DNA of 64,000 bases from Vibrio sinus (GTDB lineage: Bacteria; Pseudomonadota; Gammaproteobacteria; Enterobacterales; Vibrionaceae): the NCBI RefSeq assembly GCF_023634645.1, contig NZ_JAMKMR010000005.1:62001-126000 (forward strand), given 5' to 3'. The notes under the pieces are model-generated. The model was not told where the DNA came from. It made no database searches and saw only the letters and a program-made list of their open reading frames with translations. The first letter of the stretch is position 1. Each line of letters opens with the position of its first letter. The translations under genes and the position numbers were made by a program. Below are positions 26,774-35,292 of the stretch, piece by piece.

Positions 26774-27405
26774 TACAGCTCAACCTCTGCAGGGGCAATG
26801 ACAGAAGCGTCATAGTTTTCTGATACTTTTGGCAAGCGAATCTCTGCTGCCTTCCAACCTTTGTGTACTAGCGTCCCGTTGTACGGAGCACTGCCTGTAA
26901 CATTGCCTGTCAAACGGATTTCTTGCGGGTTGAAACCTTCAGCAATCGTGATGTGCGATTCTTCGTCTTCACTACGTATCGGTGATAGCGTGAGGTATTC
27001 ATTCAGTACTTTTTGTCCACCAGAATGGATGACACGCGCCGCGGCACCGACTTCTTCGTCAGAGAAGGAAGAAAGGTCTTCTTGTAAAAAGTCGATGAGT
27101 CTTGACTCTTGTTGCATCAAAGACAACAGTTGTAAAGCAGAATCGGTTGGGTTTGCTGTGAGTTTAGATTCAACTTCAACGATTTTTTCAACCACTTTCT
27201 CAACTTCAACGAGCTTTTCTACTTCAATGATTTTCTCGACAGGTTTTTCAACTTCGACGATTTTTTCAACTGGTTTCTCAACGACTTTTTCAACGACTTT
27301 TGCTTTGCGGAAAACGACAATGAGCAAAAGCAAAATACACAGCACGGCCAAAATAGCATGCAGCATATCGAATGTGGTCGGAAAAAGATGTAAATCAAAG
27401 GTCAT
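26773..27405 (-). CDS. DUF2760 membrane-anchored coiled-coil protein
   Basis: This encodes 210 residues from the ATG at 27405, chosen over an upstream TTG because GAGAGA is properly spaced. Residues about 12-32 form one transmembrane helix. Residues about 35-80 are a run of VEK/IEV repeats (VEKVVEKPVEKIVEVEKPVE and so on) predicted to be a coiled coil or elongated stalk. The remaining 130 residues are the conserved DUF2760 domain (LLSLMQQESRLIDFLQEDL, AARVIHSGGQKVL, GWKAAEIRLPK). Family members occur next to Hsp70-like genes, so I infer that this protein tethers or regulates the two following ATPases at the inner membrane. The mechanism is unknown. Confidence 0.85.
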   Translation of the reverse strand: MTFDLHLFPTTFDMLHAILAVLCILLLLIVVFRKAKVVEKVVEKPVEKIVEVEKPVEKIIEVEKLVEVEKVVEKIVEVESKLTANPTDSALQLLSLMQQESRLIDFLQEDLSSFSDEEVGAAARVIHSGGQKVLNEYLTLSPIRSEDEESHITIAEGFNPQEIRLTGNVTGSAPYNGTLVHKGWKAAEIRLPKVSENYDASVIAPAEVEL

Positions 27406-27723
27406 TTTGAATTCTCTCAAAGGATTATATGTCGGACTTTAGAAGAGCTATCGCCACGGACTTGTATAGATTGTTTAACTAATAATTTGGGATGGATATT
27501 ACCATACTCGTGTTACGAATCTTGATGAAAAATGACATTATTCGCGCAATTGATGGGCGAGTGGTCAAAATGCAGACAAAAAATTGCGTCATTGATGAAA
27601 TTAACACCAGGTGGAATCCTATCAACCTATAGCCTAACAGGGATCTTCACCGTCGAGTTTTGCTTTCAAGTCATGTAATATGCTCCATTCGACGTCGAGA
27701 ATTTGCGTTTTTTAAGGTAAATA
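27406..27723. other. Divergent intergenic region, nothing recognised
   Basis: This region must contain the promoters of the DUF2760-Hsp70 operon (left) and the exonuclease gene (right). I looked for a sigma-32 heat-shock promoter on the left-going strand and did not find a convincing one. Confidence 0.4.
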
Positions 27724-28254
27724 ATGAATCACAACCGTATTGTTTGTTTTGATTTGGAAATGTGTTGCTGGAATCAAGATGGTGTAGGCACAACTGGTGA
27801 GATCATTGAGATTGGTTTAGCTGAGATCGATTTGGTGAAAAGTGAGATAGTGAAACGTGCTCAATACTACGTAAAGCCAGACACTGACGAAGTCTCTAAA
27901 TTTTGTAGCGAACTGACTGGGATAACGCCACGAAAAATAGAAAAACAAGGGCGATCTCTTGAATCGGTTGTTCAATCAATGATCAAGAACTTTGGTGGTG
28001 CCAACAAGATATACGCCGCTTGGGGTAGGGATGATGTCATCCTTAGAGAAGAGTGCTTGCAAAAAAAGATACCAATGCCTTTCAAAGAGTTTATCAATCT
28101 GGCCACTTTATATCGCGTGCAACACCGCTTGAAGGATAAACGAATTGGTCATCGTGAGGCGCAAGAGAGCCAGGGAATTGATTGGGAGGGTCGTCAACAT
28201 TCGGGGTATGTAGACGCCTATAACCTGGCTAAATTGGCCCTAAAAATGTTGTAG
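27724..28254 (+). CDS. DEDDh 3'-5' exonuclease family protein
   Basis: This encodes 176 residues with the catalytic pattern of DEDDh nucleases: FDLEMCCW (Asp10, Glu12), WGRDDVIL (Asp near 101) and RQHSGYVDAYN (His and Asp near 159-164). The family resemblance is to KapD/ERI-1-type RNA exonucleases rather than to the DnaQ proofreading subunit; the substrate is not known. AAGG lies just before the ATG. It is a single gene, convergent with the TerB-like gene and only 26 bases from it. Confidence 0.88.
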   Translation: MNHNRIVCFDLEMCCWNQDGVGTTGEIIEIGLAEIDLVKSEIVKRAQYYVKPDTDEVSKFCSELTGITPRKIEKQGRSLESVVQSMIKNFGGANKIYAAWGRDDVILREECLQKKIPMPFKEFINLATLYRVQHRLKDKRIGHREAQESQGIDWEGRQHSGYVDAYNLAKLALKML

Positions 28255-28280
28255 AGCGTCAGGTATCACGAGTTACGGAG

Positions 28281-28724
28281 TTATTTGTCGATAACGGACA
28301 ATTTTGCTCTAATGAATTCACTGTGGTCGACATACAACAACTCGGCCACTTTTCGAATGACTGCTTCTTCTAAAGGATCAATATTCCCGTCGGCATTAGC
28401 CACTTCCCACATCGCTTTTATCAACTCAAACCGAGCTTCTTGCGACAGCTCTCGTAATTGAGAGGTAAAATCATACAACGAGGCTGATTTCTTAACTTTT
28501 TCTTCGGCCTCATTGATCAAGGTTTGGCTTTCTTCACTGCTGACTCCGAGCAAGCGAGTCAGAAGTGCTGATTTAGTGTGTGATTCTATTGATGAGCTTT
28601 GGTGATCGGCATCAGCGACTTCGCAAAGTAGGGATGCCATGGCTAAGTTGGGATTAGCGCCTTGCTGATGATAGCTCGTTCCTTCGATAAGTTGTTTGAA
28701 CACATTGGAAATTGAACTGAACAT
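28281..28724 (-). CDS. TerB-like (tellurite resistance/DjlA N-domain) protein
   Basis: This encodes 147 residues, all helical, with the TerB pattern: MASLLCEVADADHQSS early, and ELIKAMWEVANADGNIDPLEEAVIRKVAELL late. The acidic repeats (EVADAD, EVANADGNIDPLE) are the metal-binding turns of the family. No other tellurite genes are present. Family members act in stress responses or as parts of membrane-associated complexes; the role here is open. Confidence 0.85.
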   Translation of the reverse strand: MFSSISNVFKQLIEGTSYHQQGANPNLAMASLLCEVADADHQSSSIESHTKSALLTRLLGVSSEESQTLINEAEEKVKKSASLYDFTSQLRELSQEARFELIKAMWEVANADGNIDPLEEAVIRKVAELLYVDHSEFIRAKLSVIDK

Positions 28725-29267
28725 AAAACCTTACCTATCGAAAACCATAAAAGTGACCAAGTAATCTGACCTGACAACGCTGGCCAATTACTAATATATT
28801 GTGCCAAGTTTTCGTGAAATCAAGTCAGAGTTGCGCAAAACTTCTCTTGAATCGTAATGAATAACAACCGCGAAAAAACACCTCACAGACGTATTTTAGG
28901 TACTTATCTCCGCGCCAAGAGTATGAAAAGTAATAGTTATAATTACCGGGTACACAAAATCATAATATTAGTTTAATCATCTAGTCATATTAAGTCGTAT
29001 TATTTAGGTGGTATTCTCTTTTAGAGCGGCATTGCGTGCTTTTTGCGATATCACTTTAAAATTTGCAATCATATCTGATTTGAGGTTATATAGCCGCCGT
29101 TAAAACGACAGAAATAAAAAGAACGACGTTCTATATGTTCATTGTTTTGATGTATTTACCGAGAGATGTACTACCTCTGCTAATTACAGGATGATTGACG
29201 GTATTTTTGCTTGTTTACAGTTTGATTTAAACAGGCGTCATATTAATTATTTACAAGTGAGTTTATT
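28725..29267. other. Long AT-rich region upstream of tatABC
   Basis: About 540 bases contain no convincing ORF. A near-perfect inverted repeat (GCTTGTTTA ... TAAACAGGC, 29209-29236) lies about 30 bases before tatA and could be an operator or a leader hairpin. The rest must hold the tat promoter and the TerB-like gene promoter, but I cannot place them with confidence. Confidence 0.4.
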
Positions 29268-29519
29268 ATGGCTGATATTAGTATTTGGCAACTTCTTATT
29301 ATTGCGTTAATCGTTGTACTATTGTTTGGAACAAAAAAATTGAGCGGTATTGGCAGTGATTTAGGGTCGGCAATTAAAGGCTTTAAAAAGTCCCTGAAAG
29401 AAGAACCCGCAGCGTCTAACAATGGAAATGATGCTGATTTTTCGGCAACTGAAAATGTCCAACATATGAAGAGTGCCGAACCTCATACCAGCACAGTAAA
29501 AGATACTGAGAAGGCGTAA
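29268..29519 (+). CDS. tatA: Sec-independent protein translocase TatA
   Basis: This encodes 83 residues: a single N-terminal membrane helix ([16 protein letters not shown]), the hinge [24 protein letters not shown] that forms the amphipathic helix, and a flexible charged tail. This is the pore-forming subunit of the twin-arginine translocase. It is the first gene of a compact tatABC operon, with tatB starting 2 bases after its stop. Confidence 0.95.
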   Translation: MADISIWQLLIIALIVVLLFGTKKLSGIGSDLGSAIKGFKKSLKEEPAASNNGNDADFSATENVQHMKSAEPHTSTVKDTEKA

Positions 29520-29521
29520 AG

Positions 29522-29872
29522 GTGTTCGACAGTAGTTTTGGAGAGCTAGGACTGATTATAGTCGTGGCTCTTATCGTACTCGGGCCAGAGCGATTACCTC
29601 AGGTGATTCGCTTTGTTGCCAAGTTTATTGGTGTTGCCCGAGCGATGGCAAACAGTGTGAAAGAAGAAATTTCACAAGAGTTGCAGCTTTCAGATTTGAA
29701 AGAAGAAATCCGTGCTATTGAACAAACGGAAATGAAGAAAATTTCTGATAGCATCAATGCCTCTAAAAGTGACTTAACAGAAGCCAAACAGGATATATCT
29801 GGCTCATTAGGCGGACTAAAATCTGAAATAAAAGATATCGAAAAGGATCTCTCGACATCTTCAAATAAGTAA
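29522..29872 (+). CDS. tatB: Sec-independent protein translocase TatB
   Basis: This encodes 116 residues starting at a GTG, with AAGG in the end of tatA as ribosome-binding site. It has the TatB hallmark Glu in the membrane helix (SFGELGLIIVVALIVLGPERLP), followed by an amphipathic helix and a charged coiled tail (repeated EI/DI segments). TatB forms the signal-peptide receptor with TatC. Confidence 0.92.
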   Translation: MFDSSFGELGLIIVVALIVLGPERLPQVIRFVAKFIGVARAMANSVKEEISQELQLSDLKEEIRAIEQTEMKKISDSINASKSDLTEAKQDISGSLGGLKSEIKDIEKDLSTSSNK

Positions 29873-29912
29873 ATCTACTTGTTTGACGTATTAATCATAG
29901 ATAGAGAACACT

Positions 29913-30665
29913 ATGTCTGCAGATGAACCTTCTCAGCCGTTAATGCGCCACCTTCTTGAATTGCGCTCAAGGCTGTTAAAATGCATTAGTTCGATTTTTA
30001 TTGTATTTGCCGCTCTGGCGTACTTCTCCAATAATATCTATAACTTTGTCTCAGCGCCTTTGGTAGAACGACTGCCGAAAGGGGCGACGATGATTGCCAC
30101 CAGCGTGGTTTCTCCATTATTTACACCAGTAAAGCTGACATTGGTTGTCTCTGTTTTCATTGCAGTGCCTTATATCCTTTATCAAATATGGGCATTTATC
30201 GCGCCGGGTTTGTATAAACATGAAAAACGTTTAATCACCCCATTACTGATATCAAGCTCGTTATTATTCTATTGCGGCGTCGCTTTTGCTTATTTCGCTG
30301 TTTTACCGATAGTATTTCGTTTTTTTACCGCTATTTCCCTTGGTGGCGTAGAATACGCGACTGATATAACCAGCTATTTAGATTTTGTTCTGACGGTGTT
30401 TATGGGTTTTGGTGTGGCGTTCGAAATACCGGTTGCGATTATTCTTATTTGTTGGATGGGAATTACGACACCGAAAGCATTAAGTGAAAAGCGACCTTAT
30501 ATTATTGTGGGGGCTTTTGTGGTGGGAATGTTTCTAACCCCTCCGGATATGCTGTCCCAAACTCTGCTTGCCGTGCCTATGTGTTTGCTATTCGAGTTAG
30601 GGTTGTTTTTCTCTCGATTCTACATACCGAAAGGCTCTAGAGAAGTCGCTGTTTCAGAATCATAA
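29913..30665 (+). CDS. tatC: Sec-independent protein translocase TatC
   Basis: This encodes 250 residues with six predicted membrane helices and the TatC signature blocks: [28 protein letters not shown], and [14 protein letters not shown]. TatC recognises the twin-arginine signal peptide. The operon ends here at a hairpin (30686-30716). The neighbours (TerB-like, PhoD-like) are not the usual ubiB/tatD/hemB neighbours of the main Vibrio tat locus. Confidence 0.95.
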   Translation: MSADEPSQPLMRHLLELRSRLLKCISSIFIVFAALAYFSNNIYNFVSAPLVERLPKGATMIATSVVSPLFTPVKLTLVVSVFIAVPYILYQIWAFIAPGLYKHEKRLITPLLISSSLLFYCGVAFAYFAVLPIVFRFFTAISLGGVEYATDITSYLDFVLTVFMGFGVAFEIPVAIILICWMGITTPKALSEKRPYIIVGAFVVGMFLTPPDMLSQTLLAVPMCLLFELGLFFSRFYIPKGSREVAVSES

Positions 30666-30685
30666 TCTAGCCAGCTTCTGACAAT

Positions 30686-30716
30686 AATGCTCCCAACTTA
30701 CCTAGTTGGGAGCATT
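30686..30716. terminator. Bidirectional hairpin between tatC and the PhoD-like gene
   Basis: AATGCTCCCAACT pairs perfectly with AGTTGGGAGCATT around a 5-base loop. It is followed by GTTTG on one strand and by ATTGT on the other, so it can serve both convergent genes. Confidence 0.75.
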
Positions 30717-30732
30717 GTTTGAAACTCGTACG

Positions 30733-32622
30733 CTACTTCCTTTCAGGAAAGGTAACGGTTTCTCCCTCTGAAGTAAGTAGCTCAATACTAGCGGGCTTTC
30801 CATTGACATCCAACTTCAGTTCTCCGATAGCACTTTGATTCACTAGTCTCCTTGTGCCGATGGTACTAGGGTCGCGTTTTTTGATCAGTAGCCGCTTACG
30901 TTTGGTAAACAAGTTAAGAAAAGAATAAGGCGAATACAGGAGCCGGTCTAAGCGATCACATATGTTGAGTAGTGGCTCAGGGAATTCATTTTTCAAACCA
31001 CTACAGGTGATTTGGAATATATTTGGGCTGCTTTTGCTATGGCGTACTTTAATGTCATAAGCAAAAGAGTAGTGGACATCACCCGATAAAATAACAAAGT
31101 TGGTTGGAGTTTTGGTGTGCGTAAATATGCTCAGTAGTGTATTGGCAGAGCCCGGATGTGCCATCCAGTTTTCAGCGTCGATAATCAGAGGTTGGCCAAC
31201 CCAAGTCATAATACGTTGAAGGGCTTCGATGAACTTGACGCCAAACATGGGTGCCGCAGATACAATGATGACTTTCTCTTCGTTCAACAGCTCTTGCTGA
31301 AATTCAATGAGCGCCTCCCAGTCCATTAACCCAGAGGGCTTATTCATTTTTGACTCTGAGCGCCAACGACGAGTTCGGGTATCAAGAACGACCACTTTTG
31401 GGGATGTTGGTATGGTGTAATGCCATCTTTCGAACTGATTCAAATATTGAACAAAGGCGTTGTGATGTTGTAAGGATGGCTCAGTGAAAAATGACTTCGC
31501 AACTTGGATAAATTCTTTATTGAAGTTGTTAGGTTCATTGCCCCAGCCTTGGCACAGCCAATAGCTTATTAAACCGTTGCCAATAATCCGTTTTGCCAGT
31601 TTGCTTTGGTTGATGTTTTTCTCCCAGCCGACGGTTAAATTCCAGTCGTCGGTGACATCATGATCGTCAAAGATCATATAAGTGGGAATGTGAGCAAGAA
31701 GTCGTCTGCTACTCGGCAACCCTTCAACAAACTTATCTAACCTGCTTTTTTCGTTATCCCATTGCTCCAGCCCTTTCTGTACTTGAGCTGATGCTGCTTC
31801 ATCACCAGGTTTATCGATAGAAATAATGCGCCAAAGCTCAGGAGACCAAACTAACAGATACATGGCAATGAACTCAGCAAGTGAAATCAAGTGATTAACG
31901 CAGCGCTGCGATGTAAAAGTGGGTTTAGGGCCAGAAGAAATAAGGCGGCTAAATAGCCCGTGGCTGCTGTGGGTGGTTGGAAGAATGCTGTATCTTCCAT
32001 AAAGAGTGTCTGGGTGCAGATAGAGTTCGTCACTAGTCTTAAGCGTACTTTCCTCAAACTCTTCACCATGTAATCCCAATATATCAATGATTTTATGAAC
32101 CGCGACAAGTAACGGGCCAGAGACATGATCGGCGTAAATTTGATCGCCGCTCATTATCAGCATGTCAGGGCGCTGCGCTACTGGCAGTTGCGCTACTTTC
32201 TTGTCTGCGGCGATAAGCGCATCTTTAGTAGCATGATCAGGATTTCGACAAGAGCCGTGTAACACATAGTCCGCTTTATCGGTGATGTTAAAACAGGGAG
32301 ATTGCTCCTCAGAATAAAGCAACTCTGGAGCAAGAGAGCGAAGGAGGCCGTCAGGAGTGGAGAAGTCGTAGCGTAGGGGCACATGGGTCGGCAGCTCTTG
32401 TTCCAACTGTACTAGAGTGATCCAGGCGTGTTCTCCGATTTTTATCTGCTCAAATTGGCTAAGAGGCTCGTTAACAATGAGTTCATCGTTTTCGTCCACT
32501 ACCAAGGTAAAGTGGCCTACTAAGGGTTTGCTGGTTACGAGCCATACGACTAATGCATTGTGTGTGGCTTTACGTAAAATGGGGCCCGCCAATATCAGCG
32601 GCAATGCTTGGGTAGCTTGCAA
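30733..32622 (-). CDS. PhoD-like metallophosphatase
   Basis: This encodes 629 residues from a TTG at 32622, supported by AAAGGA 6 bases upstream. Metal-binding blocks of PhoD-type phosphatases are present: HGSCRNPD, MSGDQIYAD, IPTYMIFDDHDVTDDWN and LSGDVHYSFAYD. There is no signal peptide and no twin-arginine motif, so unlike classic PhoD it should be cytoplasmic, despite being next to tatABC. The N-terminal 110 residues form an extra domain. The substrate is unknown. The family includes alkaline phosphatases and phosphodiesterases. Confidence 0.85.
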   Translation of the reverse strand: MQATQALPLILAGPILRKATHNALVVWLVTSKPLVGHFTLVVDENDELIVNEPLSQFEQIKIGEHAWITLVQLEQELPTHVPLRYDFSTPDGLLRSLAPELLYSEEQSPCFNITDKADYVLHGSCRNPDHATKDALIAADKKVAQLPVAQRPDMLIMSGDQIYADHVSGPLLVAVHKIIDILGLHGEEFEESTLKTSDELYLHPDTLYGRYSILPTTHSSHGLFSRLISSGPKPTFTSQRCVNHLISLAEFIAMYLLVWSPELWRIISIDKPGDEAASAQVQKGLEQWDNEKSRLDKFVEGLPSSRRLLAHIPTYMIFDDHDVTDDWNLTVGWEKNINQSKLAKRIIGNGLISYWLCQGWGNEPNNFNKEFIQVAKSFFTEPSLQHHNAFVQYLNQFERWHYTIPTSPKVVVLDTRTRRWRSESKMNKPSGLMDWEALIEFQQELLNEEKVIIVSAAPMFGVKFIEALQRIMTWVGQPLIIDAENWMAHPGSANTLLSIFTHTKTPTNFVILSGDVHYSFAYDIKVRHSKSSPNIFQITCSGLKNEFPEPLLNICDRLDRLLYSPYSFLNLFTKRKRLLIKKRDPSTIGTRRLVNQSAIGELKLDVNGKPASIELLTSEGETVTFPERK

Positions 32623-32958
32623 TTACAATCCTTTCGCTTTTCGTTCTAATTATGTTGAAGTGACTTGGGCATAAGCCTCAGATTTATAATGAACACTTTA
32701 CATGAATCAGCAGTCTTTCCCAAGTACTGCTATACCCGTTCAGCTTTGTCTATCGCGGTGAAACTCGCCCCTTAAAGTGACTGTGCATGCAAGCGTAATC
32801 AATACTGATTTTGATGAAATAACGGACACGAATATTATTAGAAGGTAAAAGTGTGCGAATTTTATGGAATTTATGTAAAAAGAGAAATGCGTCAGTTGAA
32901 ATCGATCGTTCAAGTATTAATATTCAAATATAAACTATAATAATTCGCGTGTTGGCCA
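32623..32958. other. Intergenic region, nothing recognised
   Basis: This region must hold the promoters for the PhoD-like gene and the small ORF at 32959. I see no ORF, strong hairpin or known repeat in it. Confidence 0.4.
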
Positions 32959-33198
32959 ATGAAATCACCTGATAAGTACCTACCCATTCTTTCCGCTCAA
33001 ATTCAATGTATCAATGAACAATTACATGGGATTAAAAAAGAGCGCCTGTCGTTAATCACCACGGAAGCCGAGTACAGAATAGAAAAGGTGAAAAAGGAGC
33101 TACGCAGTAATGACACAGCCGCCGTCCTGTTTCAAGGCCAAGGTGATGCCTGCCATGTGTTTCTTAACGGCTTTCAATCGTTCTTTTTTACTGAGTAA
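32959..33198 (+). CDS. Small hypothetical protein
   Basis: This encodes 79 residues. The first 50 are helical and charged (IQCINEQLHGIKKERLSLI, YRIEKVKKELRS), suggesting a short coiled coil; the rest is mixed. There is no signal peptide or known motif. The ribosome-binding site is weak, and the gene stands alone between convergent and divergent neighbours, so it is a plausible but unproven gene. Confidence 0.45.
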   Translation: MKSPDKYLPILSAQIQCINEQLHGIKKERLSLITTEAEYRIEKVKKELRSNDTAAVLFQGQGDACHVFLNGFQSFFFTE

Positions 33199-33353
33199 TG
33201 TGTCGAAAACAGAGCACTAGCTATAGGTTTTATGACGGGTAGTGTCAATCCCTAAAGCTCCGGACTGACATAGACTTTCACCTATGTCGTCGTTGTGAAT
33301 GAGACGGCTCAGAATGCTGAAGTATTGGTCAATTTTTAGGGTTTCCTCAGCAC

Positions 33354-34019
33354 CTAACTATAAGTTTCCTTGGGTGAATAGTAAGCCCAACTTGGATGGT
33401 TGAAAAATTGATCTATTGGTATTTCTCGATCTTTAACATAAATCTTCAATAGTCGCCTAACTTTGGCATTTCCTCTGTACCTATACAGCAATCGTATCTC
33501 TGAAGCTGTAACGCATGTCCCTTCGATACCTTCTTTTTTAGCCACTTTTTCAAGGGCTGATAGAGTGTTATCAACACAAAAATGAACCTGTTTATTCCGC
33601 TGAAATATTTGATATAACAAGCCTGCTTTACTTGTTCTCTTCCAGAGTTTATTAGCTCTATCGTAGCCGTTTAAGGACAGATAATCTGACTTTTGCAACG
33701 GTGGATAAGTAACAGTGTAATTTTTAAACAGTACACCTCTTCTGCCATCATGTAGATCTTTCTGAATTTCTAGGTTAGTTCTATATTTTCCGGGGGTAAC
33801 CGATGTGCCAAATACGGCATTGGTTAGAGTATTTTGAACTAAAATATTTTCCTTTCCATTTATATGTGAAGGGAAATGCACTTGATTTAAAGACATTAGT
33901 CCGACTGTTCTATCCATAGATAAGCCATAAATTATATCGCCTTCTTTAAAGTTACGGCTAAGTTCTTCATAGTTCTTGTGGGCCTTTCTGAAAATGTTTT
34001 TGAATGAAAAAACAGGCAT
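33354..34019 (-). CDS. Unrecognised protein near the T6SS locus; possible effector
   Basis: This encodes 221 residues from the ATG at 34019, with GGAG 6 bases upstream. It has no signal peptide or membrane segment. The C-terminal part (QVHFCVDNTLSALEKVAKK, then TASEIRLLYRYR and IYVKDREI) resembles, as far as I remember, a module seen at the ends of some secreted or polymorphic toxins, with a predicted alpha+beta fold, but I cannot name it. Codon usage and base composition are AT-richer than in neighbouring housekeeping genes. It lies on the same strand as vgrG, DUF6931 and PAAR but is separated from them by a forward-strand gene. Effector status is an inference from location only. Confidence 0.6.
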   Translation of the reverse strand: MPVFSFKNIFRKAHKNYEELSRNFKEGDIIYGLSMDRTVGLMSLNQVHFPSHINGKENILVQNTLTNAVFGTSVTPGKYRTNLEIQKDLHDGRRGVLFKNYTVTYPPLQKSDYLSLNGYDRANKLWKRTSKAGLLYQIFQRNKQVHFCVDNTLSALEKVAKKEGIEGTCVTASEIRLLYRYRGNAKVRRLLKIYVKDREIPIDQFFNHPSWAYYSPKETYS

Positions 34020-34350
34020 GATTTCTCCATGATTTGAAAGGAAATACTTGATGGAAATAAACAAAAAATTCCAAGTTACTGTATTTAATAGACATTATCA
34101 TGTTTGCATATTTTTTAATATAATGTTTTTTTGATTTAATATGATCATTATTTCATTAAATATGACTCTATTTTTTACAGTGTTTTAATTTTTAACTTTA
34201 ACACATACTAATTTCGGTTCTGTTGTTTTTCTTTGAAGCATTAATTAATGTGGAAGTTATTTTTTTAATAGGTTAGGCTAAATATAAGTCTTGATCATTT
34301 ATTAATTTTAATAAATGGTTGTCTTTTATATAAACACTTAATGATTAATT
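34020..34350. other. Very AT-rich divergent intergenic region
   Basis: The sequence is dominated by A/T runs with few G or C bases. It separates two divergent unrecognised genes. Such DNA is a typical H-NS target and suggests horizontal acquisition of the flanking pair. I see no ORF. Confidence 0.55.
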
Positions 34351-34953
34351 ATGCCGAATATAACAATAGCCGCTAGTGCAACAGAAATGGATTTTTACTT
34401 TGTAGTCGAAGCCATGATAAAGGCCTTAGAACAACGTCATACTAACTGTGTTGGGGTAATGATTCAGTCAGGAAAAACTCTAACAAATCCCGTTAATTGG
34501 AAACGAACTATTGGAGGCGGACATGTATCACCATTCGTTTATGAAAATTATAAAATGACAGTTTGGGATCAGTTTTGTAACGGCGCTTGGCGTTGCACGG
34601 ATCAACTTAATACAGGAATGCTAAAACCTAGCAAGATCAATGATGTCACCGTCTATTTTCACCCTGCAACGGATAAAGAGATTGCCCAGGTGCGAAATCG
34701 TGCAAATTTATTGGTTGGTGATAAGAGTTTAACCTACTCGCACAGAGTGAATACAGGGTATAGCTTACCTAAGTCAGGCGATTGCGTAACAAGAAGCTCT
34801 TGGGTACTTGGCGGGTTTTCCTATTCTTCACCAGTACACACTGGTACACCATGGGCCCTAGCAGCGACATATGAATTATATTCTTCGCCAGCCAATTTAA
34901 TGAGTAACTGGCGGAAGATTAAAATATTAAACTGTAAACTCGAAATAATGTAA
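34351..34953 (+). CDS. Unrecognised protein beside PAAR; possible T6SS effector or immunity
   Basis: This encodes 200 residues without signal peptide or membrane helix. A region near residues 144-172 (SGDCVTRSSWVLGGF then HTGTPWALA) has a Cys followed by a His/Thr-Pro segment that vaguely recalls papain-like or NlpC-type hydrolases, but the catalytic set is not convincing. There is no clear ribosome-binding site before the ATG. It is convergent with the PAAR gene and 34 bases from it. Its place between the PAAR gene and another orphan makes it a candidate T6SS cargo or immunity protein; I do not know the family. Confidence 0.6.
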   Translation: MPNITIAASATEMDFYFVVEAMIKALEQRHTNCVGVMIQSGKTLTNPVNWKRTIGGGHVSPFVYENYKMTVWDQFCNGAWRCTDQLNTGMLKPSKINDVTVYFHPATDKEIAQVRNRANLLVGDKSLTYSHRVNTGYSLPKSGDCVTRSSWVLGGFSYSSPVHTGTPWALAATYELYSSPANLMSNWRKIKILNCKLEIM

Positions 34954-34987
34954 TTGGCATCAGAGCACTGAATACACAGTGGGTTCT

Positions 34988-35284
34988 CTAACCACCTATC
35001 AATACAGTAGGTAGGCCCATAACAATAGTGCCACCGTGGGCAGTTGTATCGCTCATCCTAGCTGCAGGTTTACTGTTGATAAGTACCGTTGTGCTGCCTT
35101 TCGCTATGGTATCGGGTGGACCTACACACATACACATCTGCCCTAATGTTGCAGCGGGAAGCCCTCCGATTAGAACCGTAGAAGGTAACGGTAACAACGG
35201 CCCCCCAACATGAGGTATCGGTGGGATTGCCGGGGTTTGCATTGGGCAAACGTGCATATCACTGGTTCTTGCTGCTGGGAGCAT
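34988..35284 (-). CDS. PAAR-domain T6SS spike tip protein
   Basis: This encodes 98 residues, essentially one PAAR domain: AARTSDMHVCPMQTPAIPPIPH, PAATLGQMCMCVGPPDTI and SKPAARMSDTTAHGG, with the Cys/His residues that hold zinc at the sharpened tip. There is no extension, so it would recruit a separate effector. AGGAGG lies just upstream of the ATG. It is the third gene of a vgrG-DUF6931-PAAR operon, 8 bases after the DUF6931 gene. Confidence 0.93.
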   Translation of the reverse strand: MLPAARTSDMHVCPMQTPAIPPIPHVGGPLLPLPSTVLIGGLPAATLGQMCMCVGPPDTIAKGSTTVLINSKPAARMSDTTAHGGTIVMGLPTVLIGG

Positions 35285-35292
35285 GCTGCCTC

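Noticed and set aside
27165-27310. Tandem DNA repeats that could be taken for a CRISPR or satellite
   Set aside because: They are in-frame codons for VEK/IEV repeats of a coiled coil. The unit length varies and there are no spacers.
26861-27442. A 193-codon forward ORF with Ser/Thr/Phe repeats
   Set aside because: It is the antisense of the VEK-repeat-rich DUF2760 gene. The repeat composition is the mirror of coding repeats, and it has no homology or ribosome-binding site.
27406-27723. Sigma-32 promoter for the Hsp70-like operon
   Set aside because: No CTTGAA/CCCCAT-like pair with proper spacing could be seen.
30733-32622. Tat-exported PhoD as substrate of the adjacent tatABC
   Set aside because: The protein has no N-terminal twin-arginine signal or any signal peptide.
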